From Homarus americanus (taxonomy: Eukaryota; Arthropoda; Malacostraca; Decapoda; Nephropidae): a stretch of DNA of 64,000 nucleotides. The notes under the pieces were generated by a model. That model searched no databases and was not told the DNA's origin. It saw only the letters and a list, made by a program, of their open reading frames with translations. The first letter of the stretch is position 1; every line of letters begins with the position of its first letter. The stretch lies in the NCBI RefSeq assembly GCF_018991925.1, contig NW_024736071.1:12636282-12700281 (forward strand), written 5' to 3'. Below are positions 34,300 through 45,730 of this stretch, one piece after another. A program made the position numbers and the translations under genes.

Positions 34300-34599
34300 A
34301 AAGAGGAAGAAGAGCAAAGTAAGTGGGAGAAAAGGGAAGGGGATGGGAGAAGTGGGGCTTAAAAGAGAAGAGGGGAGTAAGTGGAAGAGGAGGGAGGTGA
34401 GTGAAGTGGAGATTGAGAAAGAGACGAAGGAAGTGGAAGAAGCAAGTGGGAGAAGAGGGAGGTGGGAGAACAGGTAATTACGTGAGAACAGGGAAGTAAG
34501 TGAAAGAACAGGGAAATAAGTGAAAGAACAGGGAAGTGACTGAGAGAAGGAGATGAACAGAAAAAAAATGTGAACACTAAAAAAACCAGGTGAAAATAA
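34300..34599 (+). repeat. purine-rich tract
   Basis: A GGGAAGTAAGTGAAAGAACA phrase repeats three times near 34490-34550 within GA-rich DNA. Confidence 0.8.
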
Positions 34600-34630
<31 letters not shown>

Positions 34631-34633
34631 CCG

Positions 34634-34677
<44 letters not shown>
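34600..34677. repeat. (CT)n-spacer-(AG)n perfect inverted repeat
   Basis: A CT run at 34600-34626 and a GA run at 34638-34677 are reverse complements separated by 11 bp. Either strand can fold into a hairpin of up to about 27 bp. Confidence 0.95.
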
Positions 34678-34680
<3 letters not shown>

Positions 34681-35095
34681 TGCACCTAACAAGGACCTCC
34701 CACACACACAATTCAGGATGAAAGTGTTATCAGCCGTCGGTAAACTTCTGCCGCCCGGCGATAAGTAGGAAATATAAAACGACTATTTCTTTGAGAATTA
34801 TTATCGCCGGGAGGAAACGAGAATTGGGAGCGATATGGTCGTAAGGAATTGCATTAAGATTAACCCCCCTCCAGCTTAACTAACCCAACCTATCCTAACC
34901 TAACTTGGCCAAATCTAACCTATCCTAACTTATCCTATCCTATCCTAACCTAACCTCATAAGATAAATTACGTAAACATTAAAAAAAATGCAACAAAACT
35001 TACTATTATTATTTTGTCTTCAGTCGGACGTAAAAAAAAAACACTAAAGAAAACAGGAAAATAATAGAAAATTGGGACGTATTTACCTCTTATGT
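34678..35095. other. unique DNA with degenerate CCTAA patch
   Basis: Interstitial CCTAA/CCTATCCTAA words lie at about 34876-34965. The rest is unique with no gene. Confidence 0.6.
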
Positions 35096-35139
35096 ATATT
35101 CAGTGAAATAGAGCCAGACCGTCAAAGTTAAACACTGGA

Positions 35140-35330
35140 ATATATATACAGGCAAATATGGTGGTATATACTTGTAGATAGGAACTTTAGTACTTCTGTA
35201 TCTTATAAAACCACAGTATATAACTACAACCAAAGTACACCTTCTAAAACCACTGTGTATACGTGAGGAAAGTATAGCTTATAAAACCACGGTTTATGCG
35301 TATGGGGAAAGTATACGACCAAAGTATATC
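35140..35330. repeat. degenerate ~55-bp tandem
   Basis: The order TATAAAACCAC, GTATATA or GTTTATGCG, and AAAGTATA repeats about three times. Confidence 0.5.
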
Positions 35331-35559
35331 GAAAGTCGAGTCTTCAAAGTCATAAACACGGTCCAGGGTGTGCAAGGGGACCAAGAGGAGGGTGACAGGA
35401 ACCATCAAAGACCCCTCACACACACACAAACTGGAGGGACTGCTTGCGAGATGACAAGAAGTAGTTTGGTCTGTTCAACTTCCGAGTACAACGATTCTCC
35501 GAGCACCGCGTAGAAAGGACAGTCATCGTGACAAAGGGAGAAGATGCCATTAGCACCCA

Positions 35560-36235
35560 GACCTCTCTAGAAGACGTGGCCCCAAGCACACCATGAACAG
35601 ACGGACACTCAGATATTCCTACCTGCCAAACATGAAGCAGTGGAGGGGATGGTGACCCTCATGATCAAGGAATGACATCGATGTGGTATTAATTGGCAAT
35701 CCAATTTGCCATACCTGAAGGAGCTTTGGCCATGGGGCAAATCTAGATAAATTCCATTAATGAATTAGTCTCTACAGTAGCTTACCATTCTTACATGCGT
35801 TCAGTGGCTACGAGGTCTTGTTTGTGTTCCGCGGCAAAGCCAAGAAACCTGTGTGATAAACGTGGAATGTGTGATGAGGTTTTCAGTACCTTCATCAACC
35901 CACCAACAGTTAATGACAAAGATCTGCAGATCCTGCAGAAGGGTTTGGTGGTCATGTAGGACAGGACCGGTTCAACTACGTGTGTCAATAAAGCAAGGCT
36001 GCATCTCTTTGCCAAAAATCAGTGGTCAGGCTACCTGATACCACCAACCTGGTCTGCCTTGAAGGAGCATGTAAAGCGTGCTGCCCGCCCGACAGTAAAC
36101 ATCTGGGGTGAGGTAAGTGTCTCCCAGCCAGACGTCCCAAGACCTGCTGTCTGAGGATGAACCAAGGAGGTCACACGTGGCAGACATGTCACACCACCCA
36201 TATCGACAAGTTACCAGGAACAGACTTAACCTACA
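35560..36235 (+). pseudogene. decayed member of a repetitive invertebrate protein family
   Basis: Shifting + frames read SLPFLHAFSGYEVLFVFRGK, then DEVFSTFINPPTVNDKDLQI, LQKGLVVM, DRTGSTTCVNKARLHLFAKN, IPPTWSALKEHVKRAA and NIWGE. I recognise this series as that of a large, repetitive family of uncharacterised invertebrate proteins, often ending in a Cys-rich region. Stops interrupt it: TGA at 35854, 36152 and 36158 where the family has Trp, and TAG at 35957 where it has Tyr. At least one frameshift lies near 35870. The upstream limit is uncertain. Function is unknown; the copy number suggests mobile-element spread. Confidence 0.65.
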
Positions 36236-36469
36236 ATATAACTCAAGAGCAACATACAATATGGATTTAAGAATAGCAACATATTAGTACTTAGAGAAAA
36301 TTTTATACATTCTTTCAATAACAACTATAAAAATGTAATAATATTTTGAGTGAACGAGGAAAAAAAGGAAAATAGGTTCACTTATCCCCGAGCTTAGAAG
36401 AGTTACGATACGACCTACGATCATCCACCACCATGAACACCCTCTCTCAGTGGGTCGTAGAGGACCCTA

Positions 36470-37487
36470 CATGTCTCTAGTGGAGCAATAAAGAGCTGTA
36501 GTGGAACAATGGAGGGCTCTAGTGGGGAAATAGAGGGTTTCTAGTGAAGCAATAGAGGGCTCTAGTGGGGATATAGACGGCTCTAGTGGGGATATCTATG
36601 GCTTTAGTGGGATAAAATAAGGCCACAGAGGGCTCTGGTGGGGCAATATGGGCTCTGGTGGGACACTAGAGGGCTCTAATGGGCAATAGAAGTGTTTTTA
36701 GTGGTGCAATAGATGGCTCTAGTGGGGCAATCTATGGCTCAAGTAGGGCAACCTATGACTCTAGTGGAACAATAAAGGGTTCTAGTGGAACAATAAAGGG
36801 CTCTAGTGGAGCAATAGGGGGCTCTAGTGGGGCAAGGTAGGGCTCTCTAGTGGGCAAGGGAGGCTCTGGGAGGGCTCTAGTGGGAAAGGAGGCTCTGGGG
36901 GGGGCAAGGTAGGGCCCAGTGGGGCAGTAGGGCTCTAGTGGGCAAGGTAGGGCCCAGGGGGGCAAGGTAGGGGCTCTAGGTGGGGGGCATGTAGGGCTCT
37001 AGTGGGGCACAAGGTAGGGCTCAGTGGGGCAAGGTGGGGCCTCTAGGGGCAAGAGGGCTCCAGGTGGGGCAAGGTAGGGCCCTAGGGTGGGGGCAAGGAG
37101 GGCCTAGGGGGCAGGGGGGGCTCTAGTGGGGGGGGCAAGGAGGGCCTTGAGTGGGGCAAGGGGAGGCTCTAGTGGGGCAAGGGAGGGCTCTGTGGGGGCA
37201 AGGAGGCCCAGTGTGTGAGCAGAGGGCTCTAGTGGGGCAAGGAGGGCTTTAGTGGGGGCAAGGAGGGCTCTAGTGGGGGCAAGGGAGGGCTCTAGTGGGG
37301 GCAAGGGAGGGCCTCTAGGGGGGGCAAGGAGGGCCTCTAGTAGCAAGGGAGGGCTCTCTAGTGGGGGAGGGCTCTAGGGGGGCAAGGGAGGGCTCTCTAG
37401 GGGCAAGGAGGGCTCTAGTGGGGCAAGGGAGGCTCTAGGGGACAAGGAGGCCTCTAGTCGGGCAAGGAGGGCCTAGGGGCAATAGAA
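36470..37487. repeat. ~20-bp minisatellite, GGCTCTAGTGGGGCAAGGGA
   Basis: About 45 units over 1 kb. AATAGA-type units occupy the left end and CAAGGGAGG-type units the right. Indels are frequent after 36900. Confidence 0.95.
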
Positions 37488-37689
37488 TGTCTGTCTGTGT
37501 CTGTCTGCATTTAATGAAACACATACGCAAAAACCAATATAGAAAATTTACACATACTGCACACACACACGGTTTATTTACGTGTCCGGTAAAGCAGGAA
37601 AACTAGTTAGCTTGTCACCACGAAAGTTGCAAACAACAAACAGGACTGAGCTTCTCAGAAGTTACAAACAAAAACTTCTTATTTAAAAA

Positions 37690-37720
37690 CTGACACACAC
37701 ACACACACACACACACACAC
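37690..37720. repeat. (AC)n microsatellite
   Basis: About 15 AC dinucleotides. Confidence 0.95.
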
Positions 37721-37927
37721 TGTGTGGGGTTAAGGAACATAAAGACCGACTAATAACTGAACTATTGTACAACTTGTTAGCTTGGTGTAAACAGGAGAAT
37801 GGATGCTGCTGAGAACGAGAGAAAGACGCTGCAAATAAATGAAACAAACACACCTTGTTACCTTGGCGTAATGTAAACAACAGGAGGAGACAGTTAGAAA
37901 AGACTAAACCAACTGACGACTGTAACG

Positions 37928-37929
<2 letters not shown>

Positions 37930-37992
<63 letters not shown>
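37930..37992. repeat. (AT)n microsatellite
   Basis: About 31 AT dinucleotides. Confidence 0.97.
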
Positions 37993-37998
<6 letters not shown>

Positions 37999-38195
37999 GT
38001 TGTTCGATACATTCCTAATGGGGAGTTACAGCTAATGACCAAACATTTAGTAATAGCTTAATGATCATATGTTGTATTACTGGTGATTAAATAATACTGA
38101 TCACGTGTTGTTTACTTGTTCGCTTGTGTGGTCGGGATTTATTTTCGCTGTTGAGTGAATAATAATTGACTTATCATATTTTACTTGTTATTATA

Positions 38196-38440
38196 TGGGG
38201 TTGGGTTGGGTTGGTGGGGTTGGGTTGGGTGGGGTTGGGTTGGGTTGGGTTGATTGGGTTGGGGTGGGGTTGGTTAGGTTGGTTGGGTTGGGTGGGGAAT
38301 TGAATTGGTGGGGTGGGGTGGGGTTGGGTTGGGTTGGGTTGGGTTGGGATTGGGGTGGGGTGGGGTGGGGTGGGGTGGGGTGGGGTGGGGTTGGATTAGA
38401 TTAGATTATGGATATAGTTATAGTTAGGTTAGGTTAGGTT
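38196..38440. repeat. (GGGTT)n / (GGGGT)n array grading into GGTTA
   Basis: Pentamers GGGTT and GGGGT for about 195 bp, then GATTA and GGTTA pentamers to 38440. The 5-bp period is preserved, consistent with derivation from TTAGG. G-runs on + give strong quadruplex potential. Confidence 0.93.
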
Positions 38441-38649
38441 AGTGGGACAGAGTATTCTGAATTACAAAATCATTGTTTTGGGGTCTAGAACCTCTGTGGT
38501 ATCGTGAGGTAGGTGGGTGTGAATCCCCCCCCACACACACGATCTCAGTCCAAAGCAGAAAGAAACCATTAAGTTTATCTCACTGCAACACTCACAGCGC
38601 CGCCAGAGAACACCGTATACTACCAGAGACACCGTATTTTATTTATTTT

Positions 38650-40012
38650 TTGAGGAATAGCAACCTGGCAGGTTATCGACCCACAACGAGGCGAAAAATA
38701 AGAGTAAAAAGAAATTAAAATATAAAAGAAAAGTTATATCAATCTACAACGAAGATCCGGAAAACCAGCTTTAAGTGAGACCGATTGTATGAGTATGAAA
38801 CACAGAAGAAGGCAGGGCATTCCACAGTTTGGCAGTGTGAGGAAGAAGGATGTACTATAACGGGTTATTCTAGTGTGACCAACATCCACAGAGACAGTGG
38901 CCACCGCGGGCAAGACGATTTATTAAGAGCCCACGGCCTTGTCGACACAGGACCAAATCCACGGGACATTGCCTGTTAAAGTACCTGTAAAAGCGAGAGT
39001 GAAGCAACACTACGGCGAAAGGAAGATTATAAACTAAAAAGACAGAGAAGAAGACACACAGATATGAGAGCAGTACTCCAAGTTAGGACGAATGAATCCC
39101 TTATAAACTTGAAGCAACTGCTCAGGAGTGAAGTAACTACGGCACCTGTACAGTATTTCCCAGCTTTCGGGAGGCAGCTTTATAGCAATGTTGTGAATGT
39201 GTGGCTTCCATGACATATTAGAGGAAATGGCGAGACCTAGCATTTCTACTTTAGAACTTGGCAGAATGATTGCGTCCTGAAATGTGATTGGTGGAAGATC
39301 ATCTAATTTGGGAAGTGTAATTGGTAAATACCGAGTTTTATTACTATTGAATTTAGGCAAGTTTCTACCTCCCCATTCGGAGATGCTGCCCAGATCCGCA
39401 TTGATAGATGAAATGTTTCAGCTCTAGAAACAGATCTAGTTTGAGAATTAGGGAGGGAAAATGTTGAAGAAGAGTGAAGAGTAGAATCATCAGGAGAATG
39501 GATAGAATTAGTGGCAGTGAAAATAAATCATTGATAAGAAGAAGGAAGAGTGAAGTGAAAGAACAGAACCCTGTGGGACACCACTATTGGTAGAGAAAGA
39601 GCAAGAGATCGATCCTCGACAACAACTATGGATCGGTTCTTAAGGAAGTTAGAAATTAGAGAACAAAGTGGGTGAGAAACCATAAGAGGGAAGTTTAGAA
39701 AGCAAAGAAATGTGCCATACCTGTCAAATGCTTTGGAGATGTCGGGGCCACGACGAAAGTTTCCCCATAATCCCTAAGAGAGGATGACAAGAGATGGGTG
39801 GATGAGAGCAGATCACCAGTATATCTTGCCTGGCGAAAGCCATACTGGTGATCTGACAAAAGAGAAAAGCGTTCAAGGTGACGGAGAAAATGAGTTTAAG
39901 ATAGTTTCGAAAATCTTAGAGAGGGATAAGTTAGGGCAATGGGGCGATAGTTCGAGGGAATAGAATGGCTACCCTTCTTCGGGATGGGCTGAACCAAAGC
40001 ATGCATCCAAGG
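38650..40012 (-). mobile_element. 5'-truncated Jockey-like LINE (reverse transcriptase)
   Basis: Minus-strand frames give RT motifs in order. QPIPKKGSHSIPSNYRPIAL lies at about 39925-39990. DHQYGFRQARYTGDLLS lies at about 39830. GVPQGSVL lies near 39565-39590. PDDSTLHS stands in place of FADDSTLH near 39490. The intact stretch 39034-39360 holds LGLAISSNMSWKPHIHNIA, RCRSYFTPEQLLQVYKGFIR and PNLEYCSH. C-terminal debris such as a TLPNCGMPCL-like piece continues to about 38780. Multiple stops and frameshifts make it dead. Homology ends at about 40012 next to a T-run. The clade is from remembered motif similarity. Confidence 0.88.
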
Positions 40013-40195
40013 ACCTTTTTTTTTCAACATTTTGTATAATATATTGCGTCTTGATATTGAATGTTTTTATTTTATTTTTTTAATAAACGGTTAAAGTGCA
40101 GTTTGTCCTCCGAGATAAACCTATATTAACTAAATATAGTAGACTGTCAGTACAAGTTTAAAGAACCGTGTTTGTCTCTACTCAATCAACTTTCT

Positions 40196-40600
40196 ATATG
40201 AGACGCCTAGAATGGATGTAGCGTAAGCGCCAAAATCAAGATTTGGAGATATGGCCACAGGCGTGTTCACTGGCCTTTGTTCTACATGATCAAGCCTGAC
40301 AGTGTCGCTTACGCCGCCGCAAGGTCGAGAATTCCATTGGAAGCGCACGTAACTAATATACAGTACCCAGTTTCGTGAAAATTGGGTGATATTTATTGAA
40401 TTTGTTTTTTTTTAAGGGGTAGGGAAGGGGGGGGCGTTTGAGGATGTGGCAACATCCCTTATACGGTCCAACTTTTGTGGAAAGTTTCATTGAAATCTAT
40501 GCAGTAGTTTCCATGGTACATAAACTTAAAACTTTAAAAGCGATTTACTCAAAACAGGAGTTTTGGAGATACGCCATTCCCATTCTAGGCGCCTCCTATT
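40196..40600. mobile_element. MITE-like element with inverted ends
   Basis: Left end GAGACGCCTAGAATGG at 40200 and right end CCATTCTAGGCGCCTC ending about 40595 are inverted repeats with one mismatch, enclosing about 395 bp. Inside are the phrases AAAGTTTCATTGAAATC and GCAGTAGTTTCCATGGTA, of a type common in arthropod dispersed repeats. TTTGGAGATATGGCC and TTTGGAGATACGCC occur near both ends as direct repeats. No coding frame was seen. A target duplication is not certain (CTATAT left, CTATTAT right). Confidence 0.6.
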
Positions 40601-41020
40601 ATGAAATAAATAAGAGAAGGAAGGTGAGGGCCTGAACGATCATTTACAGTAATGTTTGTTCATATATGTTTTCGATGAAATCCAGTTTTCTCATATATGT
40701 TGTTTTGAAGTTACCTTGAAAAAGCCAAAGTCATCGAAGGTGAACACGTAGGTACGTATTTGTGTGTGTGTGTGTGTTTGTGTTAGGGGGTTTCAATAAC
40801 TCTTGTCAACAAGGATAATTTCCAATCTTATCAAGAAACTGATTTCATTGACCCAGCCAGGTTCTATGTCAAGGTCGAGGAAAATCACCACTACCTCAGC
40901 CTTCCTACATGACCTTCCCTGGAGGGCAGAGGTAAGAGCAGACTGTGCAGGTCATCGTCCTCATTAGTCAGATCATATGTCAGTCTGGAGCTGTTTATTG
41001 ATGACTCTCGTGTGGCTGTA
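40601..41020. other. unique DNA with short (GT)n
   Basis: A GT run lies at about 40759-40776. No gene was recognised. Confidence 0.5.
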
Positions 41021-41024
41021 GGAG

Positions 41025-41140
41025 TATTTATTGCAGAGTGCTGGAGTGTCTGTTTCAGTGTGAGTGTCTGGTGGAGTGTCTGATGGAGTATGTATCTGGT
41101 GGAGTGTCTGATGGAGTGTGTGCACATGTGGGAGTAACTC
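41025..41140. repeat. ~30-bp GGTGGAGTGTCTGATGGAGT minisatellite
   Basis: Three to four units of GTGTCTGRTGGAGT. Confidence 0.8.
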
Positions 41141-41421
41141 AAGGATAAAACAAGTAATTACAAGCTGTCACAGTCCTTCATGAGGGAAGGGAAACAACCG
41201 CTCGTGCCCCTCTACAAAAAACACCAGACACGGTGCCAAAAAATATTACTTCTCACTCCAATTCCACTTTGGGATGAACTAATCTGGTTTTACGCCTTTA
41301 TATCATCTCTAACTACAGACCATTAACGTTGACGGGAGACGACTAGCTATTTTCTACTAACTAATGCTTCATGTTATAAGTGATCTATCGTGTTAAAGTA
41401 ATCACGAGAAGGATACGAGAA
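41141..41421. other. unique DNA, nothing recognised
   Basis: No gene or element was recognised. Confidence 0.5.
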
Positions 41422-41530
<109 letters not shown>

Positions 41531-41619
41531 CTGGTTCTTCCCTAAGGTTGTTCTGTAGTAAAGTCAAATGTTGGGAGTATTTTCATAAAACTTCGGATTC
41601 TGCCTCCCTAGGTATGCGG

Positions 41620-41905
41620 TATATCCTCCCAGACCGCCATATATCTCCTCGACCACGGTACATCTCTCTGACCAATCCCATTTCCTGACCTACATCCTCT
41701 GACCACGGTACATCCTCCCGTCCAGTATATCTTCCTGACCACATACCTTCTGACCACGGTACATCCTCCTGTCCAATATCTCCTGACCACGGTACATCCT
41801 CCCTGTCCACGGTATATCTTCCCACGTCCTTCACGTATCCTCCTGTCACATACCTTCACCACGGTATATCCTTCAGGACCACGATATACAACCTTAAACT
41901 ACGGT
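41620..41905. repeat. ~24-bp CTGACCACGGTACATCCTCC minisatellite
   Basis: About ten diverged units containing GACCACGGTACATC or CACGGTATATC. Confidence 0.88.
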
Positions 41906-42145
41906 ATTTCTCGCGTCACCTACATAACAAGGAGATAATGAGGAAGGTGTCCGGTCGCTGGAGGGTCGACCCCCACCCCTCCTCCCTCCCTCTAAGGCAC
42001 CTTCCTCCTGAAAGCGGAACCCTTAGTGATCAGGTGACGGCACGAAACACTTATTAAGGAGAGAGAAGGCGAGAGCAAGAAAGAGAGAGAGCGAGAGAAC
42101 TATTGAGAGAATAAAAGATGAAGAAATAGACAAACAAAACTAAAA

Positions 42146-42148
<3 letters not shown>

Positions 42149-42192
<44 letters not shown>
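42149..42192. repeat. (GA)n microsatellite
   Basis: About 22 GA dinucleotides. CTTCC-rich pyrimidine DNA lies 100 bp downstream (42290-42365). Confidence 0.95.
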
Positions 42193-42194
<2 letters not shown>

Positions 42195-42439
42195 CAGACA
42201 AAGGAAATAATGAATGGCAGAGGAATATTAAAAAATAACAAATTGGAATACAGAGAATTTCATTTGGTGATAACACTGGCCATCCACCCTCTTTTCCTTC
42301 CTTCTTTCTTCACCCTTCCTTACTCCTCTCCTTCCGTTCTCCACTCCGTCCTCCTTCCTCCTTAGTCCTAGTACTCCTAATCCCCTGCTCTCAGAGATAT
42401 AGTCCACAGTTAACAGAGGAGGAGATAACGCCTCGGTTT

Positions 42440-42665
42440 ACGGAATAGTCTCAGTGCGATTTTAACTCGACATTTCGGCTTCCTCAAATCTTACATCGTA
42501 ACTTAAGTAATCTATCTCATTATGGCACAGTCTTACGGTAACAAATACAAAATCGGCTTATCAATTCTTGCATGGTAACTTATGTGATTTATTTTCTCAC
42601 ACTGTAGTCTCGGTACGATTGTGACGCCATTATCGATTCCCCAACATTCATACCGTAACCAGAAT
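42440..42665. repeat. degenerate ~120-bp tandem duplication
   Basis: AGTCTCAGTGCGATTTTAAC and TAGTCTCGGTACGATTGTGA start related blocks. Both contain TTCGGCTTCC- or TCGATTCCCC-like words and CATNGTAACT. Confidence 0.5.
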
Positions 42666-43109
42666 GAGGCAGTTAGTAATTATTTTTTTCATCCGACGGT
42701 CTACGAGCCTTTGATAATCCGGCCTCTTGGTGGCAGAGCTTGGGAATGATGATACCCCAGACACTAATAGAATTACTATACTGCATATTAAACTAAGCAC
42801 GTTAACTAGGAGAGGAGCGACGGAAATGTTGAAAACCCCATGAAAAAGTTATTGTTAATGAGCATAGAAAATGGATCTGGTAGAGTATAAGTTAAGGGAA
42901 GACTATTGTAAATACACCGAATATTGTTTATATACAGCGTTTGTTTACGATCAATGCTTCAGTTTAATGAGTGTGGTGATATAACGGGATGCAAAGGAGA
43001 GCGAGATGTATTATAATTGGTGTAAGTTCACTACAGTGTCATTACTTAAGTCTATTTCAACAACAACACAAGCTGTTCTACGATCTCTTTAAATCATCGA
43101 TACTCTCTC

Positions 43110-43110
<1 letters not shown>
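42666..43110. other. unique DNA, nothing recognised
   Basis: No gene or element was recognised. Confidence 0.5.

Positions 43111-43148
<38 letters not shown>
43111..43148. repeat. (AC)n microsatellite at LINE tail
   Basis: About 19 AC dinucleotides. Read on the minus strand it is a (TG)n run directly following the LINE tail. Confidence 0.95.
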
Positions 43149-43149
<1 letters not shown>

Positions 43150-43400
43150 ATCTACTACTTTGCTGTCACTGAATCGAGTATGACGATCATCCAGCTATGA
43201 TACAATGATATGAGTTATTGGGATGTCACCTTCGTTGGTGAGCTCTGAGGTGACTAAAGAGGCCGATACGACCGGCAATTTCGATCACAGATGTTGCACA
43301 TGTGGCTACACCACGTGGAGGGCGGCGGCAGCGTCTTTCCGGCGTTGGCGCTTCTCCGCCTCGGTATGCAGTCAGGCAAACTGGAAAGTATTCACTCACT
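43149..43400 (-). mobile_element. LINE 3' end with zinc-finger C-terminus (copy 2)
   Basis: On the minus strand this matches copy 1 from the FELARLHT region to the tail. It shares CTGCATACCGAGG, AAGCGCCAACGCCGGAAAGA, GAGCTCACCAACGAAGGTGA and the 3' segment GTATCATAGCTGGATGATCG. It retains the C-terminal finger HMCNICDRNCRS followed, after a small deletion, by IGLFSHLRAHQRR (Cys-x2-Cys and His-x3-His spacing). The tail is GTAGTAG then (TG)n. It is severely 5'-truncated. Confidence 0.85.
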
Positions 43401-43660
43401 TGCTCACACACACACAAAAGCAGTGGCCGAGACCACGAACTACACACAACACAGTGAGGTATAGTTTGTGATGAGCTCAAAACATTGGAGAAAGTTTTGT
43501 GTGAGGACTGTGGTGCTGGGGACTGCTGCTCTGTGTTCTGGCCGGGACACAGAAGCAGGTGAACTATACAACACCTGCTATACACCTGGTTAACCTGATC
43601 TCTTCTACTCTGTATTAACGAACTAGCAGCTGGAACGAACAACATTTAATCGAACTGAAG
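43401..43660. other. unique DNA, nothing recognised
   Basis: No gene was recognised. Confidence 0.45.
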
Positions 43661-43664
43661 TTTT

Positions 43665-43880
43665 CAAAAACGAATCTTGTACTGTACCAGTTTATACCAC
43701 CTATAACGAAATCATTTTAGAGCAAATTTTTACCAACAGTCACGAATTTCAATCGTGAATAATTTAGATACGTTCAAATTTATATCAGTTCACGAATCTC
43801 AAGTCAATAGCGAGTCATTTTTGAAGTGAATCAGGTACAGATTTTGCATGTCGCGAATCTCAAGAATGTACCATAAACCA
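43665..43880. repeat. degenerate ~65-bp CACGAATCTCAA tandem
   Basis: Blocks each carry CACGAATTTCAATC, CACGAATCTCAAGT or CGCGAATCTCAAG followed by ATTT-rich spacers. Confidence 0.55.
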
Positions 43881-44039
43881 CATTTTCACTGACCACTACT
43901 TGGTAGGATTCAGGAGTGTTTGATGGACAGATGAACTCTTGACCTTAGAACCACTCTTGTATAATGACCAATTAGGCCAACCGGGGTCAATACGTGAGGT
44001 ACTCTTGAAACAAACAATTTGACAGTAGCTTCTGGGGGT

Positions 44040-44185
44040 GGGAGTCTTTTTCTGTATCACGACTTCAGTTTTAACTTCACATTATACCTGATTTCATATA
44101 ATGACTTAAATTTTGATGTCATATTATTTCTGACTTCGTACACTGACTTCAGTAATGACGTCACACTGAGCCTGACCTCAATCTA
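44040..44185. repeat. degenerate ~45-bp ATGACTTCAGT tandem
   Basis: CGACTTCAGTTTTAACTTCA and CTGACTTCAGTAATGACGTC blocks with ATTATNCCTGA-type spacers, about three units. Confidence 0.5.
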
Positions 44186-44324
44186 GAATCGTTAAGTTGG
44201 GCAAGCAAGGTAATTACGCCTGTTTTTATATGCAGGTTGTAAAGTTTATCACGTGTTCGACTTTAATGCAGACAAGTAAATAATAATCTGTCATGTCATT
44301 TACTTTACTGCGGTTATAGCAGAT

Positions 44325-44580
44325 AATATCACCTCACAGGTAAAGTAGATAATCTGTCACCTCACAGTTAAGTAGATAATCTGTCACCTCACAGTTAAGT
44401 AGATAATCTGTCACCTCACAGTTAAAGTAGATAATCTGTCACCTCACAGTTAAAGTAGATAATCTGTCACCCCACAGTTAAGTAGATAATCTGTCACCTC
44501 ACAGTTAAGTAATACTGTCACCTCAGTTAAAGTAGATAATTTGTCACCTCACAGTTAAAGTAGATAATCTGTTAAATAAT
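44325..44580. repeat. 27/28-bp minisatellite, AGATAATCTGTCACCTCACA
   Basis: About nine units of CAGTTAAGTAGATAATCTGT plus CACCTCA, with and without an extra A. Confidence 0.96.
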
Positions 44581-44804
44581 CAACTTTCCCAGTTACAGAA
44601 TATAATCTGTCATGTCACTCATCACCGAGCCAATTATCTCGCTTCTCCTCTAAACAATAACTTGGTCGTTATGGTTAATAAAACAATTTTGCTTTATGAA
44701 TGTTCTGGTGGAAATAATTAGTTGACCATCATTAAATGAAATTATTTTATAGAAAAATATGTACATGCACGTAAGCACGCGTAAACTTAAGAATATTTCA
44801 TTGA

Positions 44805-44950
44805 CCTACAGCACTGACCTTGACCTACGGCACTGACCTTGACCTATGGCACTGACCTTGACCTACAGCACTGACCTTGACCTATGGCACTGACCTTGAC
44901 CGGCACTGACCTTGACCTATGGCACTGACCTTGACCTATGGCGCTGACCT
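44805..44950. repeat. 19-bp minisatellite, CACTGACCTTGACCTATGG
   Basis: About seven units. One lacks CTATG. CTATGG and CTACAG or CTACGG variants alternate. Confidence 0.95.
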
Positions 44951-45727
44951 TTGATCCAAATCTCCAAAAATTTAGTTGATTTAAATCACCTGAAAATTAC
45001 CATCCCATATTATTTCTCTTTAAAATTAACCACCTTAACGCTAACCTAACCTAACAAATTCTAATCTAACAAAATTTAACTTAACCCCCCCAAGGAAGCA
45101 AAGGTGTTTAATAGTAATCAGGTGAAATATGCTAGGATGGTTAATCTTCACGTGATCTGTTGTTTGCCTTCCTTATCACCCAACACGGACACCTAGTTTG
45201 ATCAAAATCGACCAAAACAATTCCTTATGATTATTACATTCACAGTCAAAAAGAAAAAAATCCGAAATGAATAAAAACCCTCGACTTATCTGTATGAATG
45301 AAGAAAACAAAACAGTTTTACGACGTTACAATGAAGAACTACTGAATAGATAAGGAAGAGTGATGGGTGGTTCATACAGTAGTCCCCTTCACTTGTGCAT
45401 TTACAGGGGCTCATCAGGTTTTGTGCAGTGTGGCAGTCATGTGTTTGTTTACATTCGACAGAAGGAAACTCGCAATAGTAAACATATTATGGCATCAAAT
45501 TAAAACAATATTAAAACAAACACCTCAATGATAATATTTTGTGGAATGTTTATATGACGAGCCTCTGTAAACGCACTAGGAAGAGACTGTACCACACGCT
45601 CCAAAAAGTATCTTGACGATTTTGTGGTGTTGAGACAATGACAACAGCCGAAGGATTTTGACATTCAAACAGAAACAACAGGAGTCGCGGTGTTCATTTT
45701 GAAATTCATTGGACCCTTCCGTAAAGG

Positions 45728-45728
<1 letters not shown>
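44951..45728. other. unique DNA with CCTAA patch
   Basis: CCTAACCTAACAAATTCTAA near 45042-45062 is a short telomere-like patch. No gene was recognised. Confidence 0.5.
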
Positions 45729-45730
<2 letters not shown>

